A stretch of DNA of 64,000 nucleotides. It comes from Chryseobacterium indologenes (lineage in GTDB: Bacteria > Bacteroidota > Bacteroidia > Flavobacteriales > Weeksellaceae). How positions within the stretch are numbered: the first letter of the stretch is position 1; every line of letters starts with the position of its first letter. Positions 24,238 through 33,576 of the stretch are shown piece by piece. The notes under the pieces were generated by a model. The model was given only the letters and a program-made list of their open reading frames with translations. It was not told the origin of the DNA and did no database searches. The position numbers and the translations under genes are program-made. The stretch spans positions 3,720,001-3,784,000 of the forward strand of contig NZ_CP074372.1 of assembly GCF_018362995.1 (NCBI RefSeq). The letters are read 5' to 3'.

Positions 24238-24759
24238 TTATCCAAAATCCTTAGGTATAAATTCTTCTAATTTAGAAATATCAATTTTCTCACTTTGCCA
24301 AAAATGTTCAATTTTCATCAGTTTATCTAAATCATTCCATAATATCATCCGGCCTAAGACATTTGAATAGTATTCAGCAATATCTACTCTTATTCTTTCA
24401 ATTCCTAAATGGTATTTTTTAATATCTGAATGGAGTGCTTCATCAAATTGAAATAAGAGTTTGCAACAATAAAAAACTTCTTTCTGTTTTAATGGGACAG
24501 TATTAAATACAATTGGTCTCAACCTATTAAGCAAAGATTTATTTTGAGGGATAAAATTGAAATTCTTAAAATCTGTTTGAGGTAAATTAAAACTATTAAT
24601 AAGATATTGAGCGATTTGAGAAGGTGTTATAATACCTTTAAAGTAATCCTGAAGCTCATCCCAAGTAGTCCACTTGCTTCTGTCAAGCGAAAGATCAACT
24701 AATCTTAAATAAGCATATAAAAACAATAATTGTGAATAGTCTAATTGAACATTTTTCAT
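24238..24759 (-). CDS. Unknown protein near the Rhs toxin, possible immunity protein
   Basis: 173 residues, no signal peptide, predicted soluble and helical, rich in aromatic residues (L-L-F-L-Y-A-Y-L-R-L; V-F-Y-C-C-K-L-L-F-Q-F). I recognise no family. It lies 121 bases beyond the Rhs-linked gene at 24881-25225, separated from it by a strong terminator, so it is a separate transcription unit. In Rhs loci, such AT-rich soluble orphan genes downstream of the toxin are often spare immunity genes left from earlier toxin tips, which is the best guess here. No -7 promoter element was found directly upstream. Confidence 0.6.
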   Translation of the reverse strand: MKNVQLDYSQLLFLYAYLRLVDLSLDRSKWTTWDELQDYFKGIITPSQIAQYLINSFNLPQTDFKNFNFIPQNKSLLNRLRPIVFNTVPLKQKEVFYCCKLLFQFDEALHSDIKKYHLGIERIRVDIAEYYSNVLGRMILWNDLDKLMKIEHFWQSEKIDISKLEEFIPKDFG

Positions 24760-24815
24760 AATATAATTTAGTCAGCTTATTAAATTTGCATATATTCTAT
24801 GGCTATTTTAAAAAA

Positions 24816-24846
24816 ACCTATTGCGTGTTTTTAGAACGCAATAGGT
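24816..24846 (-). terminator. Rho-independent terminator of the Rhs operon
   Basis: An 11-base stem ACCTATTGCGT / ACGCAATAGGT with a 9-base loop. On the minus strand it is followed by T7. It lies 35 bases past the small gene at 24881-25225. Confidence 0.9.
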
Positions 24847-24880
24847 AATGAGTTATTAAACTAATATTTATAAGTTTTTA

Positions 24881-25225
24881 TCATATATAATTGAGATCGG
24901 GTTTCCCAAAGGATTCTCCCATTATTTGAAGAGTATTTTTAGCCATTTCTCTTACTTTATTCCATTCTGAATTTGAAAAATCATCCAAATCTATATTTCT
25001 TAAACACCATTGTACTTTATTATTCAAACGTAAAATTGATGCTATTGAAGCATTGGAAAATTTATTACTTTCTATAAGAGCAGGTAATAATAAAAAAGCA
25101 TTTTCAAAAGTTGAGGTAACGTCATCTGGGACATCTGCAAAATCGGGCAAATATTTTTCTTGTTCCTCTAACGAAGAGGCTAGTAATTTTAAACTTTCTG
25201 TTATCTTTTTATATTGATGTATCAT
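24881..25225 (-). CDS. Probable immunity protein of the Rhs toxin
   Basis: 114 residues, no signal peptide, mostly helical, acidic (many D and E: L-E-E-Q-E-K-Y-L-P-D-F-A-D-V-P-D-D-V). It starts two bases after the stop of the 2115-residue Rhs protein, so the two are translationally linked, and a strong terminator follows. Position, size and negative charge fit a cognate immunity protein that binds the toxin tip and protects the producing cell. The family was not recognised, and the assignment rests on context. Confidence 0.7.
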   Translation of the reverse strand: MIHQYKKITESLKLLASSLEEQEKYLPDFADVPDDVTSTFENAFLLLPALIESNKFSNASIASILRLNNKVQWCLRNIDLDDFSNSEWNKVREMAKNTLQIMGESFGKPDLNYI

Positions 25226-25227
25226 AA

Positions 25228-28200
25228 TTATGGATTTACGGGTATTCTAATAGGGGGGCGATTATTTCCAGCTGATACTTTCCAATATGGCTGACCATTA
25301 AAGTGCCTCGGAGTACCTGGATGATATTGTATCATTTTATCTGTAAAATCAGTGCCTTTAGAATTCATTTCACGGAGCACCCAACCATTTGCTCGGGTAC
25401 TTTTTCTCATAACATCATTAACCCAATTCTTTGAGTTACCTAAAATACTTCGTACATATCCATAAGATTTCCCTTCTAAAAGATTAGGATTAGCCATAAC
25501 ATCGTCAACGCTTTCTAAAACTGTACCAACTTTGCGTAATGCAGTGGTTGTCTTTGATGTATACTCTCCTTTATAGCTGAATTTTGGTGTTTCCTTATAT
25601 ATAGGTATTTTGGTTGCTCCCTCGTCAGCAAGTTGATAACCAATGACTTCGTCAGCAAAACCACCATTTACATCTCCAATTATTACAGGAGTTGTTTTCA
25701 CAGGAGTTGTGCCAACGGTGGTAGTTTTTGGTGTATTGTTTAAAGTCCATGCACTTCTTCCTTGGGCAATAGGAGCACCTTTAAGTATAGTTCCTTGTGG
25801 AGCACCTATTTTAGCTGCCTGTGCATTTTGGGCCATCTGCCCAATGGCTCCGGATACAGCTCCTAAAGCCCCTCCTATAGCCGCGCCGGACAAACCTCCC
25901 ATTACTGTTCCCTCAATTACATTTTCCCCAAACATTACTGAGGTTGCAAATCCGTTAATAGCTCCGGCTACCGCACCTCCTGATGCCCCGGCAATAGCTC
26001 CTCCTAAGAGACCGCCATTTATCCCATAGGCCGTCGCCGCAGCCAGGGATGCAGAACCAACTGCTGCTCCAACACCTCCGGTAAAGGCACCTACTGCAGC
26101 TCCCATTGCGATTTTCCCCCAAGTGGCTCCCCAGTTCCATTGTACAGGATTCCATGAGCCGTTAGCTTTTACTCCTGTCAAATAGCCGCCTATAACTGCG
26201 CCTACAGCAATCCATACGAACTCTCCGTTCGGATCATTGTAGATCAACGGATTATTCATTACATACCCGTACCTGTTATAGATTTGGGTGTTAAATGGGG
26301 CTTGGATATTTTCATCCGCATTCAGGAATCTTCTGAGCAGTGGGTCGTAGAGCCTTCCGTTCATGTGGATAATGCCTACTTCCATAAAATGCTCGTGACC
26401 GGTATAGCCTCTTTCTATTAACATCCCTTCGGAATTGTTTAAAAGCATGGCTATGTCGGCTTTGCCGGCAGCCAAATTACTGTTTCCAATTTGTAGATGG
26501 GTTAAATTGCCCCACGCATCAAAATGCCTTTGTTCAAGCATTTTTCCAGCTTCATCACTAATGGCTAAAATACTGCCCAGATAATCTTTATGCAAGAATT
26601 TAAAAGAACCCTTATCCTCGTCAAAGTTCTTCAAAAATACAATATTGCTTTCATATGGATTACCCTCAATATAAATGATGTGTTTTTCTTTTCCATTTAT
26701 ATTGTTTTTTACTACTTCAAAACTCCCTTCTTCACTATATAGTTTGGTAAACTCTCCATCAGATTCGGGGTCAAAAATTCCTTTATAAGTCACTCTTTGT
26801 CTCATACCAGCTAACCCATACTGGAAGGCCGCAGAACCCTTTTCGCCTGAGATATATACAGGATCATTATTCTCATTATAAAGTACAGTCTGCACTAAAT
26901 CCTGATCATAATTCTGTATCCCTTCATTATTCAGAGTCATACCAGTAGCTTGGTAGATCTTGTCAGCATTTTCATATTTAATAGTCCCCACCTGATCATT
27001 TACCAGGATTCTGCCTTTTACATCATAGATATTTCTGTTTGTTGAAGGCATATTTCCTGTTACCGGATCTATCCAGTTTACTAGGCGATTGTTGTCATCA
27101 TAATAAAAGTATTCTGTAGTAAGAGTACCTGATTTTCTATTCTTAAGCTCATTTTTAATTGCATCAAAAGAATAAGAGATTTTAAGGATATCTGGCTTAA
27201 CTGTGGAAGAATGATTCACATTAGTCAAAAATCCGTTAGAATCATACGTATTCACTATCTCTGCAGTACCCAGCTTAGCTTTTACCAGCAGTCCTTTAGC
27301 GTTGGCTTCTTTTAGTTCCCATAAAACTTTTCCGGAAGTTTTTTCCTTAACCTGATACAACTCACCATTCCATACATTGTACAGGTTTTCAACGGAAACA
27401 CCAGTTGTTCCTACAGAAGTCTGTATTGTCTTTTCATAAGAACTTATCCTTCCTTTACTATCATAGACAACATTCTTGTGTGAAAAGTAGGCTTCAGGAG
27501 TATCCTGAAAAGAAGAAATAGTCCGTCCCTGCGGATCATAGTTTATCGTGTACGTATATTTCTTTCCATTGGATGTTCCTGTTTTTTCAGTAAGTCTTCC
27601 CTTATTATCATAAGAAAAATTTATGACTTTATCTGTTTCATTTCCTGTAGTTGATTTTTCATTTTGAATGATAAGCTGTCCAAGGTTATCGTATTGATAC
27701 CTTTTCTCACCTTTTGGGCTTATTACTCTTGATAGAGTGCCCATATAACCGAGATATTGATATTCATATACTCCGGTAGAAGGATCTTCTACCTTTATTT
27801 TATTTCCCCAGTCATCATACATTGTGGTCACAATATGTTCCGCATATTTGGCCTTTGTCTGTTGACCTGCTGCATTATAAGAAAACTGTACTGTTCCGCC
27901 CTTATCGGTAGATGATAGTATATTCCCTAAGGCATCAATTGTCTGGGAAGTTGTTCTGCCATAATCCAGAGGACTGGTTTCTTTTACTGTTGTAGTGAGT
28001 CCTGATATAATGGTCTCTGTTTGCTTCCCGGTAAATGCTGTAGCTTTTACCTTCGCCGGGAATGCTGTATCATCATATGAAAAGATATTCCACTGAGTGG
28101 CTCCCTGCCCTTCAAAGTAAGGCTCAGATTCCTTGAGTTTCCTTCCCAGTATATCATACTGAATGTCTTTAGAAACATACTGCCCTTGTGCGAAAGCTTT

Positions 28201-31200
28201 GGAAGATGTTTTATATTCCTGTCCTAGCTTATTGGTAAAAACTTTTGAGACATCTCCATCAGGATCATTACGGGTAACAGTCTCATTGTACTGGCTGTCT
28301 TTGTTGTACAGGTAAGTCGTAGTGCCTGCGAGGCTGGAAGCAGAACTCTGGAGCTTACCCCATACATCATAGATATTGGTAAGGGTGTTTCCATTGGGAT
28401 CTGTTTGGGTAAGGACCTGTCCCAGGCTGTTATAAGTGAACCCAGTTTCTAGGCCGAGATTGTCCGTTTTTTTAATAAGAAATCTACCTTCAGGATTATA
28501 TTCATCTTTCTGGCTCATTGAATTTCCGTCTAAGCCTGAAGTTGTCTTTTTACCCGTGATATTTCCGAATCCGTCATAAGAATATTCTTCTGTTACAGCT
28601 TGGGTTGCATTATTTCCAGGAAAAAACTGAGTGCTTTTTAAAAGGTTGTTCTCATAGGTATAGGTCGTAAAAGTATTTTTTACATCCCCATAAGCCTCTA
28701 TTATTTCAGCCTTATTTGTTGGTCTTCCAACATAATAATTAGTTCCTGTTCCTCCAATATTATGAGTGTAATCGAACTCAGTGGTAGATACTCCATAGCC
28801 ATTGTTAGTATTGATCTCAATTTTGGATGGCAGATAATAGTTCCCATAGGTTGTTACTTTCTGAGTGAATGTTCCGGTTAAGAAATCTTTAGTTTTGACA
28901 AACTTAGGAACAATGGCAGTGACAATTTTTGATTGATATCCGGAAGGTACAGAAGTAATTACCTGACCATTCAACAGTTTATCTGCTTTATAATCTGCAG
29001 ATTCAAAGCTTAGCAGCTGGCTATTATTTTCTGAAATATCTGCTGGAAAAATATTGCTTTCATTGTTGGTTCTGATACTCCATTCTTTTACCGGCGCTCC
29101 ATCCAAATTTGGATCTATTTGTGATCCCGACCATATTTTTGTATTTTCAAACCCATCAGCATACCAGGAAGAACGGGCGATCTGCTGAAATCCAAATAAT
29201 TTTTTTCCCTGTAGGTTTCCCACTAGTCCTCTGTAGCGGAAATCCTGCTTTCTGCCTTCTTCTATAAGCTGGGACACGGCATATGCCTGATCTACCCTGG
29301 TCATAGCATAGTTAGGATAAATCTCTTTCTTTTCTTTCTTGTAGAAATCAGGTGTCGTTGTATTACCTGGAACTATTTCAAGATATTTTACTGTAGTAGT
29401 CACTCCACCCTGAGTAATAGAAGAAATTCTAGCCAATTCAGATACAGGCGTTGGCCCTTTTATTTTCTTCAGGAACTGCTTCCAGTATAAAAAGACGTTA
29501 TAATAGTTATTTCCTGATTTTATAGAATTGGTAATCGGAGTAAAGAGGGTAAGATCAAGCAGATCCTGTGTGCTGTAAGTTGGACTTTGAAATAACCAGT
29601 TGGGAGTAAAGTTCGGTGTTCCGTTAACATCTGATCCATTAGCCATCTTAGCACTTAAAACATAACCGAAATCTCTTGAGCCACCTGCATTGAACATATT
29701 GATCTGGTTATAGGAAAATACCTGAACGATATCAGATTTCCCATCTTTGTTCATGTCCGTAACCGAAAAGAAATATTGTTTGGCAAATTTGGCGTAATTC
29801 CCGGTCATTTCTTTCTGGAATTTTCTATAGGTAAAAAATTCCTGTTTTAAGAAAGGATTAAACCCTTTATCGGTTCCCATGTAGAATCTCCAGTCATCAG
29901 GTTTTCCTATAGCATAATCAGTAATAGGAATTGCGAAGTCAAGTTTCCCGTCTCCATTGTAATCGCCAAACAATACTGGAAATTCAGGATCTTTTGTCTC
30001 CAAAAGGTTTCCATTAAATTTTATTTTCTGCAGATATTGTGTAGCATTGTATTTTACAAATTCAAAAACAGTATATTGTGTACTAGATACATTAATAATT
30101 TCCACTTTTCCATCTCCATCGATATCCAGATACTTGCGCTCCTTATAATCATTTTCATTAATTCCAGCATCAAGTAGCAGACTAATTAAAGGAGTAGTTG
30201 GATTTTTAAGGTCTACAATTCCTTTTGAGTTAAATCCAACCGGGGCTCCATCATCAAGAAAAGCATCAGGTATACCATCCCCATTGAAATCCCCAACTTC
30301 AAGAATTAAATTATCGCCTAATCCATAAAAAACAGTGTTGCCCAGACTTTTATCGAATACCTTTACAAAATCATTGTTTCTAAAAATATATCCATAAATT
30401 CTACTGTCTTTATATTCAACAATTCCATTTCCATTATATACTTGCCCTTCTTCGTCTAATAGTGTACTGACTATTTTAGCGTTACCAGCAAAAGTTTTAC
30501 CTGTAGTAATAGTGGAAAAAGTCTCGTTAAAAGCTCCCAGTTTTACAGTACCGTTATTCATCAGGAAATCCAGATAAGAATCTCCATTAAAATCTGCCAC
30601 CAATTTGACATCATTAAAAGGTTCAGGTTCAGCTGTATATTCTGCATATGAAGAATTGACCATAGCTGGATAACTGAAAGTAACAGGATTAGCAGGCTCG
30701 TTATTAGCATTATATTCAGTAATTTTTCCAGCAAACTGATAATTGGTCCCATTGCCTGTATATTCTATGCTGTACCGCTTAAACTGATTATTATTGGTAA
30801 GTACTTTTACCTCTGAAAGAATCTTGTTTTGGTAAGATTTAAGTCCCTGTACATAGGATTCCTCTTTTAAGTCTCTGTCATTATAGGAAAACTGTATGGT
30901 GTTCATATGAGGCTTGTTCAAATCCTTGTTGCCACCCCAGCTTATATTGCTTATCATGGCAGTACGAGTTCCCTGAACATAGCTGTATGAGATGTAATTT
31001 CCCTGTGGATCTTTCCATTCACTTATATTATACTCAGTTGGAATTCTGGAATCTGCACCACGGCCATACCAGGCCTGAGAACCATCCTCGAAAGTAACTT
31101 CCCAATATTCCGGGCCATACCATCCAGCTGCAGTTCCTATAGATTTAAATTTGGTATTGGAATATTTTTCTGTAACATATTCAGCACCGTCTTTGCCATA

Positions 31201-31575
31201 TACACCTGATTTCAGTACAAGTCTTTTGCCATTAAAACTGTAATAATCAGAGAAGTCCATCTGAACTCCCTTTACTTCTCCTTCATTTTCAATGTTCTTA
31301 CCTGTTCTGCTGATAGTGGTTATTCCTGAAATACTCCATCCATATCCGGCAATACCGTTTTCTGTTTCACTGTTGTATACTAAACCTACCTGAGGTGAAA
31401 CTGTTTTAATCCCAGGAGGCAGGTCAAGTGGTAAAGAAAACTGAAGCTGCCCAACTCTGTTGACTTCAATATTTCCCTTAGTATCATGAAAATTCTGTGA
31501 AAAGCAGAATATTGAAATGAAAGATAATAACAACGATGAAAATATTTGTATTTTCTTATAATTATACTTTTTCAT
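25228..31575 (-). CDS. SpvB / FG-GAP / RHS-repeat polymorphic toxin
   Basis: A 2115-residue exported protein. Signal peptide 1-27 (F-C-F-S-Q). Residues about 30-300 match the SpvB / TcB-type N-terminal domain (V-S-P-Q-V-G-L-V-Y-N-S, G-Y-G-W-S-I-S-G-I-T-T-I-S-R). About 320-640 carry FG-GAP-like calcium-type repeats (D-F-N-G-D-S-Y-L-D, D-F-N-G-D-G-I-P-D, D-Y-N-G-D-G-K-L-D, D-M-N-K-D-G-K-S-D). About 990-1700 are YD/RHS repeats. The RHS core ends with G-Y-T-G-H-E-H-F near 1720 and N-D-P-N-G-E-F near 1780. Residues 1785-1930 are a Gly/Ala-rich, possibly membrane-inserting linker. The tip (about 2030-2115) contains H2085-P-G, H2091 and Y-W-K-V-S, the likely toxic domain. The repeats should form a shell enclosing the toxin. 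Secretion route unproven: no T9SS tail of its own. Confidence 0.9.
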   Translation of the reverse strand: MKKYNYKKIQIFSSLLLSFISIFCFSQNFHDTKGNIEVNRVGQLQFSLPLDLPPGIKTVSPQVGLVYNSETENGIAGYGWSISGITTISRTGKNIENEGEVKGVQMDFSDYYSFNGKRLVLKSGVYGKDGAEYVTEKYSNTKFKSIGTAAGWYGPEYWEVTFEDGSQAWYGRGADSRIPTEYNISEWKDPQGNYISYSYVQGTRTAMISNISWGGNKDLNKPHMNTIQFSYNDRDLKEESYVQGLKSYQNKILSEVKVLTNNNQFKRYSIEYTGNGTNYQFAGKITEYNANNEPANPVTFSYPAMVNSSYAEYTAEPEPFNDVKLVADFNGDSYLDFLMNNGTVKLGAFNETFSTITTGKTFAGNAKIVSTLLDEEGQVYNGNGIVEYKDSRIYGYIFRNNDFVKVFDKSLGNTVFYGLGDNLILEVGDFNGDGIPDAFLDDGAPVGFNSKGIVDLKNPTTPLISLLLDAGINENDYKERKYLDIDGDGKVEIINVSSTQYTVFEFVKYNATQYLQKIKFNGNLLETKDPEFPVLFGDYNGDGKLDFAIPITDYAIGKPDDWRFYMGTDKGFNPFLKQEFFTYRKFQKEMTGNYAKFAKQYFFSVTDMNKDGKSDIVQVFSYNQINMFNAGGSRDFGYVLSAKMANGSDVNGTPNFTPNWLFQSPTYSTQDLLDLTLFTPITNSIKSGNNYYNVFLYWKQFLKKIKGPTPVSELARISSITQGGVTTTVKYLEIVPGNTTTPDFYKKEKKEIYPNYAMTRVDQAYAVSQLIEEGRKQDFRYRGLVGNLQGKKLFGFQQIARSSWYADGFENTKIWSGSQIDPNLDGAPVKEWSIRTNNESNIFPADISENNSQLLSFESADYKADKLLNGQVITSVPSGYQSKIVTAIVPKFVKTKDFLTGTFTQKVTTYGNYYLPSKIEINTNNGYGVSTTEFDYTHNIGGTGTNYYVGRPTNKAEIIEAYGDVKNTFTTYTYENNLLKSTQFFPGNNATQAVTEEYSYDGFGNITGKKTTSGLDGNSMSQKDEYNPEGRFLIKKTDNLGLETGFTYNSLGQVLTQTDPNGNTLTNIYDVWGKLQSSASSLAGTTTYLYNKDSQYNETVTRNDPDGDVSKVFTNKLGQEYKTSSKAFAQGQYVSKDIQYDILGRKLKESEPYFEGQGATQWNIFSYDDTAFPAKVKATAFTGKQTETIISGLTTTVKETSPLDYGRTTSQTIDALGNILSSTDKGGTVQFSYNAAGQQTKAKYAEHIVTTMYDDWGNKIKVEDPSTGVYEYQYLGYMGTLSRVISPKGEKRYQYDNLGQLIIQNEKSTTGNETDKVINFSYDNKGRLTEKTGTSNGKKYTYTINYDPQGRTISSFQDTPEAYFSHKNVVYDSKGRISSYEKTIQTSVGTTGVSVENLYNVWNGELYQVKEKTSGKVLWELKEANAKGLLVKAKLGTAEIVNTYDSNGFLTNVNHSSTVKPDILKISYSFDAIKNELKNRKSGTLTTEYFYYDDNNRLVNWIDPVTGNMPSTNRNIYDVKGRILVNDQVGTIKYENADKIYQATGMTLNNEGIQNYDQDLVQTVLYNENNDPVYISGEKGSAAFQYGLAGMRQRVTYKGIFDPESDGEFTKLYSEEGSFEVVKNNINGKEKHIIYIEGNPYESNIVFLKNFDEDKGSFKFLHKDYLGSILAISDEAGKMLEQRHFDAWGNLTHLQIGNSNLAAGKADIAMLLNNSEGMLIERGYTGHEHFMEVGIIHMNGRLYDPLLRRFLNADENIQAPFNTQIYNRYGYVMNNPLIYNDPNGEFVWIAVGAVIGGYLTGVKANGSWNPVQWNWGATWGKIAMGAAVGAFTGGVGAAVGSASLAAATAYGINGGLLGGAIAGASGGAVAGAINGFATSVMFGENVIEGTVMGGLSGAAIGGALGAVSGAIGQMAQNAQAAKIGAPQGTILKGAPIAQGRSAWTLNNTPKTTTVGTTPVKTTPVIIGDVNGGFADEVIGYQLADEGATKIPIYKETPKFSYKGEYTSKTTTALRKVGTVLESVDDVMANPNLLEGKSYGYVRSILGNSKNWVNDVMRKSTRANGWVLREMNSKGTDFTDKMIQYHPGTPRHFNGQPYWKVSAGNNRPPIRIPVNP

Positions 31576-31583
31576 GATGCATT

Positions 31584-32105
31584 TTATCTTTTAGTGATAT
31601 TTTTACTGAAAATTCTTCCGTCTTTCAAGGTAAATCGCAATACATATACACCCCAATCATAGCTTGTCATATTGATTTTTAATTGCCTGTTAAGACTTGG
31701 AATATTTTGCTGCTGAAATTTCCAGTGAACTGTGCTATGCTGATAAAGAGAAACAGACTCTATAAGTTTGTCCGTTTCCTCCGTCCAGTCAATGGTTAAA
31801 ACATCATTGACCGGAACTGGGTACAACCGTACCTGTTTCCAAAAGTCTTTTTCATTTATTACCTGAGTTCTAGCCAGAGAGTTGGTTTTAAGCTGTTTTG
31901 AAACTTTTCCGGCAAGGTCTTCAGGACCACGGTATTTCTGGCTTCCTGCTTCATCGTATTTGAAATAGACTTCGGTTTGGGAATATCCCCAAAACCCGAT
32001 CAGGAGGAGAATTAAAGGAAAGATTTTCCTTTGTAGTATTATTCTTCGGGCCGACTTGCCCGGAGCGGTACATTCAGAAGATATACCCCAATAAATTTTT
32101 TTCAT
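31584..32105 (-). CDS. Exported protein with T9SS type A-like C-terminal domain, Rhs partner
   Basis: 173 residues. A long basic N-terminal stretch precedes a hydrophobic signal segment (F-P-L-I-L-L-L-I-G-F-W-G-Y-S-Q). The C-terminal 75 or so residues (L-Y-P-V-P-V-N-D-V-L-T-I-D-W ... W-G-V-Y-V-L-R-F ... S-K-N-I-T-K-R) fit the T9SS type A (Por secretion tail) pattern, though with Y-P-V-P-V-N instead of the usual Y-P-N-P. It is eight bases upstream of the Rhs gene and surely co-transcribed. Because the Rhs protein lacks a sorting tail, this protein may supply the T9SS signal in trans or act as its surface anchor. This is inference from gene order. Confidence 0.75.
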   Translation of the reverse strand: MKKIYWGISSECTAPGKSARRIILQRKIFPLILLLIGFWGYSQTEVYFKYDEAGSQKYRGPEDLAGKVSKQLKTNSLARTQVINEKDFWKQVRLYPVPVNDVLTIDWTEETDKLIESVSLYQHSTVHWKFQQQNIPSLNRQLKINMTSYDWGVYVLRFTLKDGRIFSKNITKR

Positions 32106-32253
32106 TGTGTCTTGCTTTAAAATTAAAAGTTGATTTGGTTATCCCAATGAAGAGAAATTTCCGTTATATTTAACGGTGTTTTTGCGACAAGAAATTGTTA
32201 TCCTGATAGATAGTATGTTTTCATACATTTTGTTTTTAGGTTGTAAGGATATA

Positions 32254-32271
32254 ACCTGACTGAAGTCAGGT
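32254..32271. repeat. Inverted repeat
   Basis: ACCTGAC and GTCAGGT around a TGAA loop, 29 bases from a second perfect palindrome GGCTTTAAAGCC (32300-32311). Close pairs of such palindromes are typical of dispersed REP-like elements. Confidence 0.5.
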
Positions 32272-32823
32272 ATCAAAACAGGTAGTTTAGGAGATCTTAG
32301 GCTTTAAAGCCCTACACAAAAGAAGTAAGGAGAATACCTTATATTGTGCATGCAAGAAATTAAGTTAGAAAACATAATTTCTTTATTCATTTGTTATAGT
32401 TTTTCGGTTGGGCCTACAGTTATGTAATAATCTTATAACCCAAAAATCAGGTTTTTGCGATAAGAATTTCAGAATGTATTCATATTATTTTTATTTTGAG
32501 ATGTTGGTTTTTAGTTTCTTTCTTGTAACAAAGCTATTGCTTCATAGCGACAAATAATGTCGTATCTTTTTTTCTTATTACACAAAAAAATGTCAAGACA
32601 AACTTTGATATCAGAACATTTATAATCTATCTATATTTATTGTTTTCTAATACTATCTAATATTGAAATTTTTTATTATTAAAAACAATAATGCCAATAT
32701 ATAATTAATCTTTGATAATAAAAAATAAATCTTATTTAAATGAAATATCTGATTGTTTTTGTTATTTTAGTTCATGAATAAGTTTATTATTTACTTGATT
32801 TAGAACAAAAAACAATAAAACAT

Positions 32824-32850
32824 AAATGCCACCGGATTTCGGTGGCATTT
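32824..32850 (-). terminator. Rho-independent terminator
   Basis: An 11-base stem AAATGCCACCG / CGGTGGCATTT with loop GATTT, 39 bases beyond the carbonic anhydrase gene at 32889-33524. Confidence 0.85.
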
Positions 32851-32888
32851 TCTGTAAATTATAATTGAAATTTAATGAGTTTCATCTT

Positions 32889-33524
32889 TTATAACCAGCT
32901 TACTGCACCTGTTTCAACATCATAATTGGCACCAACAATTTTAATTTTACCTTCTGCTTCAAGGTTTTTAAGGGTTGAGCTTTGCTTACGGATGTCTTCA
33001 ATAGCACTTTTTACGTTTTGATGGTTAAGTCTTTCAAGAAGAGAACTGTTTTTTGATGAACGTTCTTCATTTTCTTCAATGATCTCATTGATGATAGGGT
33101 TGAAATGATTGATCAGGTGGTTAAGGTTATCCATTCCCAATCCTTCAATCTGCGCCGCATCAAGGCCTCCTTTCAATGCACCGCATTTCGTGTGACCTAA
33201 AACTACGATAAGCTTGGAACCGGCAACATTACAGCCAAATTCCATAGATCCAAGGATATCCTGATTAACAAAATTACCGGCAATTCTGATACTGAAAACG
33301 TCTCCCAATCCCTGGTCAAAGATAAGTTCCGCAGAAGTACGGCTGTCTATACAGCTCAAAACTACAGCAAACGGCCACTGTCCTTCACGGGTAGCATTCA
33401 CTTGTTCAAGAAGGTCTCTGTTTGCTTTAAGATTGTTTACAAATCTCTGATTTCCTTCTTTTAAGAATTCTAATGCTTTCTCCGGAGTGATAGTAGACTG
33501 TGTTTCGTATGTATGTGCTTTCAT
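32889..33524 (-). CDS. Beta-class carbonic anhydrase
   Basis: Interconverts CO2 and bicarbonate; zinc enzyme. 211 residues. Zinc ligands C58 (in L-S-C-I-D-S-R), H111 and C114 (in L-G-H-T-K-C-G), with the D60-R62 dyad that controls access to the zinc. No signal peptide is seen, so it is likely cytosolic. It lies 52 bases downstream of a SulP-type transporter, with another beta-carbonic anhydrase of different sequence three genes upstream. This arrangement indicates bicarbonate or CO2 handling coupled to transport. A one-mismatch -7 element (TAACTTTA) is just upstream, so it may also have its own promoter. Confidence 0.94.
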   Translation of the reverse strand: MKAHTYETQSTITPEKALEFLKEGNQRFVNNLKANRDLLEQVNATREGQWPFAVVLSCIDSRTSAELIFDQGLGDVFSIRIAGNFVNQDILGSMEFGCNVAGSKLIVVLGHTKCGALKGGLDAAQIEGLGMDNLNHLINHFNPIINEIIEENEERSSKNSSLLERLNHQNVKSAIEDIRKQSSTLKNLEAEGKIKIVGANYDVETGAVSWL

Positions 33525-33576
33525 ATTATGTATTGTTTTCGAATTTAAAGTTAAAAAAATTAATTAATTATTGAGA

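Larger units (their letters stand above)
32106..32888. other. Gene-free AT-rich intergenic region with palindromes
   Basis: 783 bases between the Rhs operon and the carbonic anhydrase gene with no credible reading frame. It holds CCGTTA/TAACGG at 32161-32176, ACCTGAC/GTCAGGT at 32254-32271, the palindrome GGCTTTAAAGCC at 32300-32311, and the carbonic anhydrase terminator at 32824-32850. The stretch about 32570-32820 is extremely AT-rich. The Rhs operon promoter must lie here, but no exact TAnnTTTG was found in the first 100 bases upstream of the Rhs operon's first gene. Confidence 0.6.

Noticed and set aside
25643..26029. A 128-codon plus-strand Pro/Ala-rich frame
   Set aside because: It is the antisense of the Gly/Ala-rich linker of the Rhs protein, which produces Pro/Ala codons automatically.
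25228..31575. DNA-level tandem repeats in the Rhs gene
   Set aside because: The YD and FG-GAP repeats are protein-level and diverged; no long direct DNA repeat was seen.
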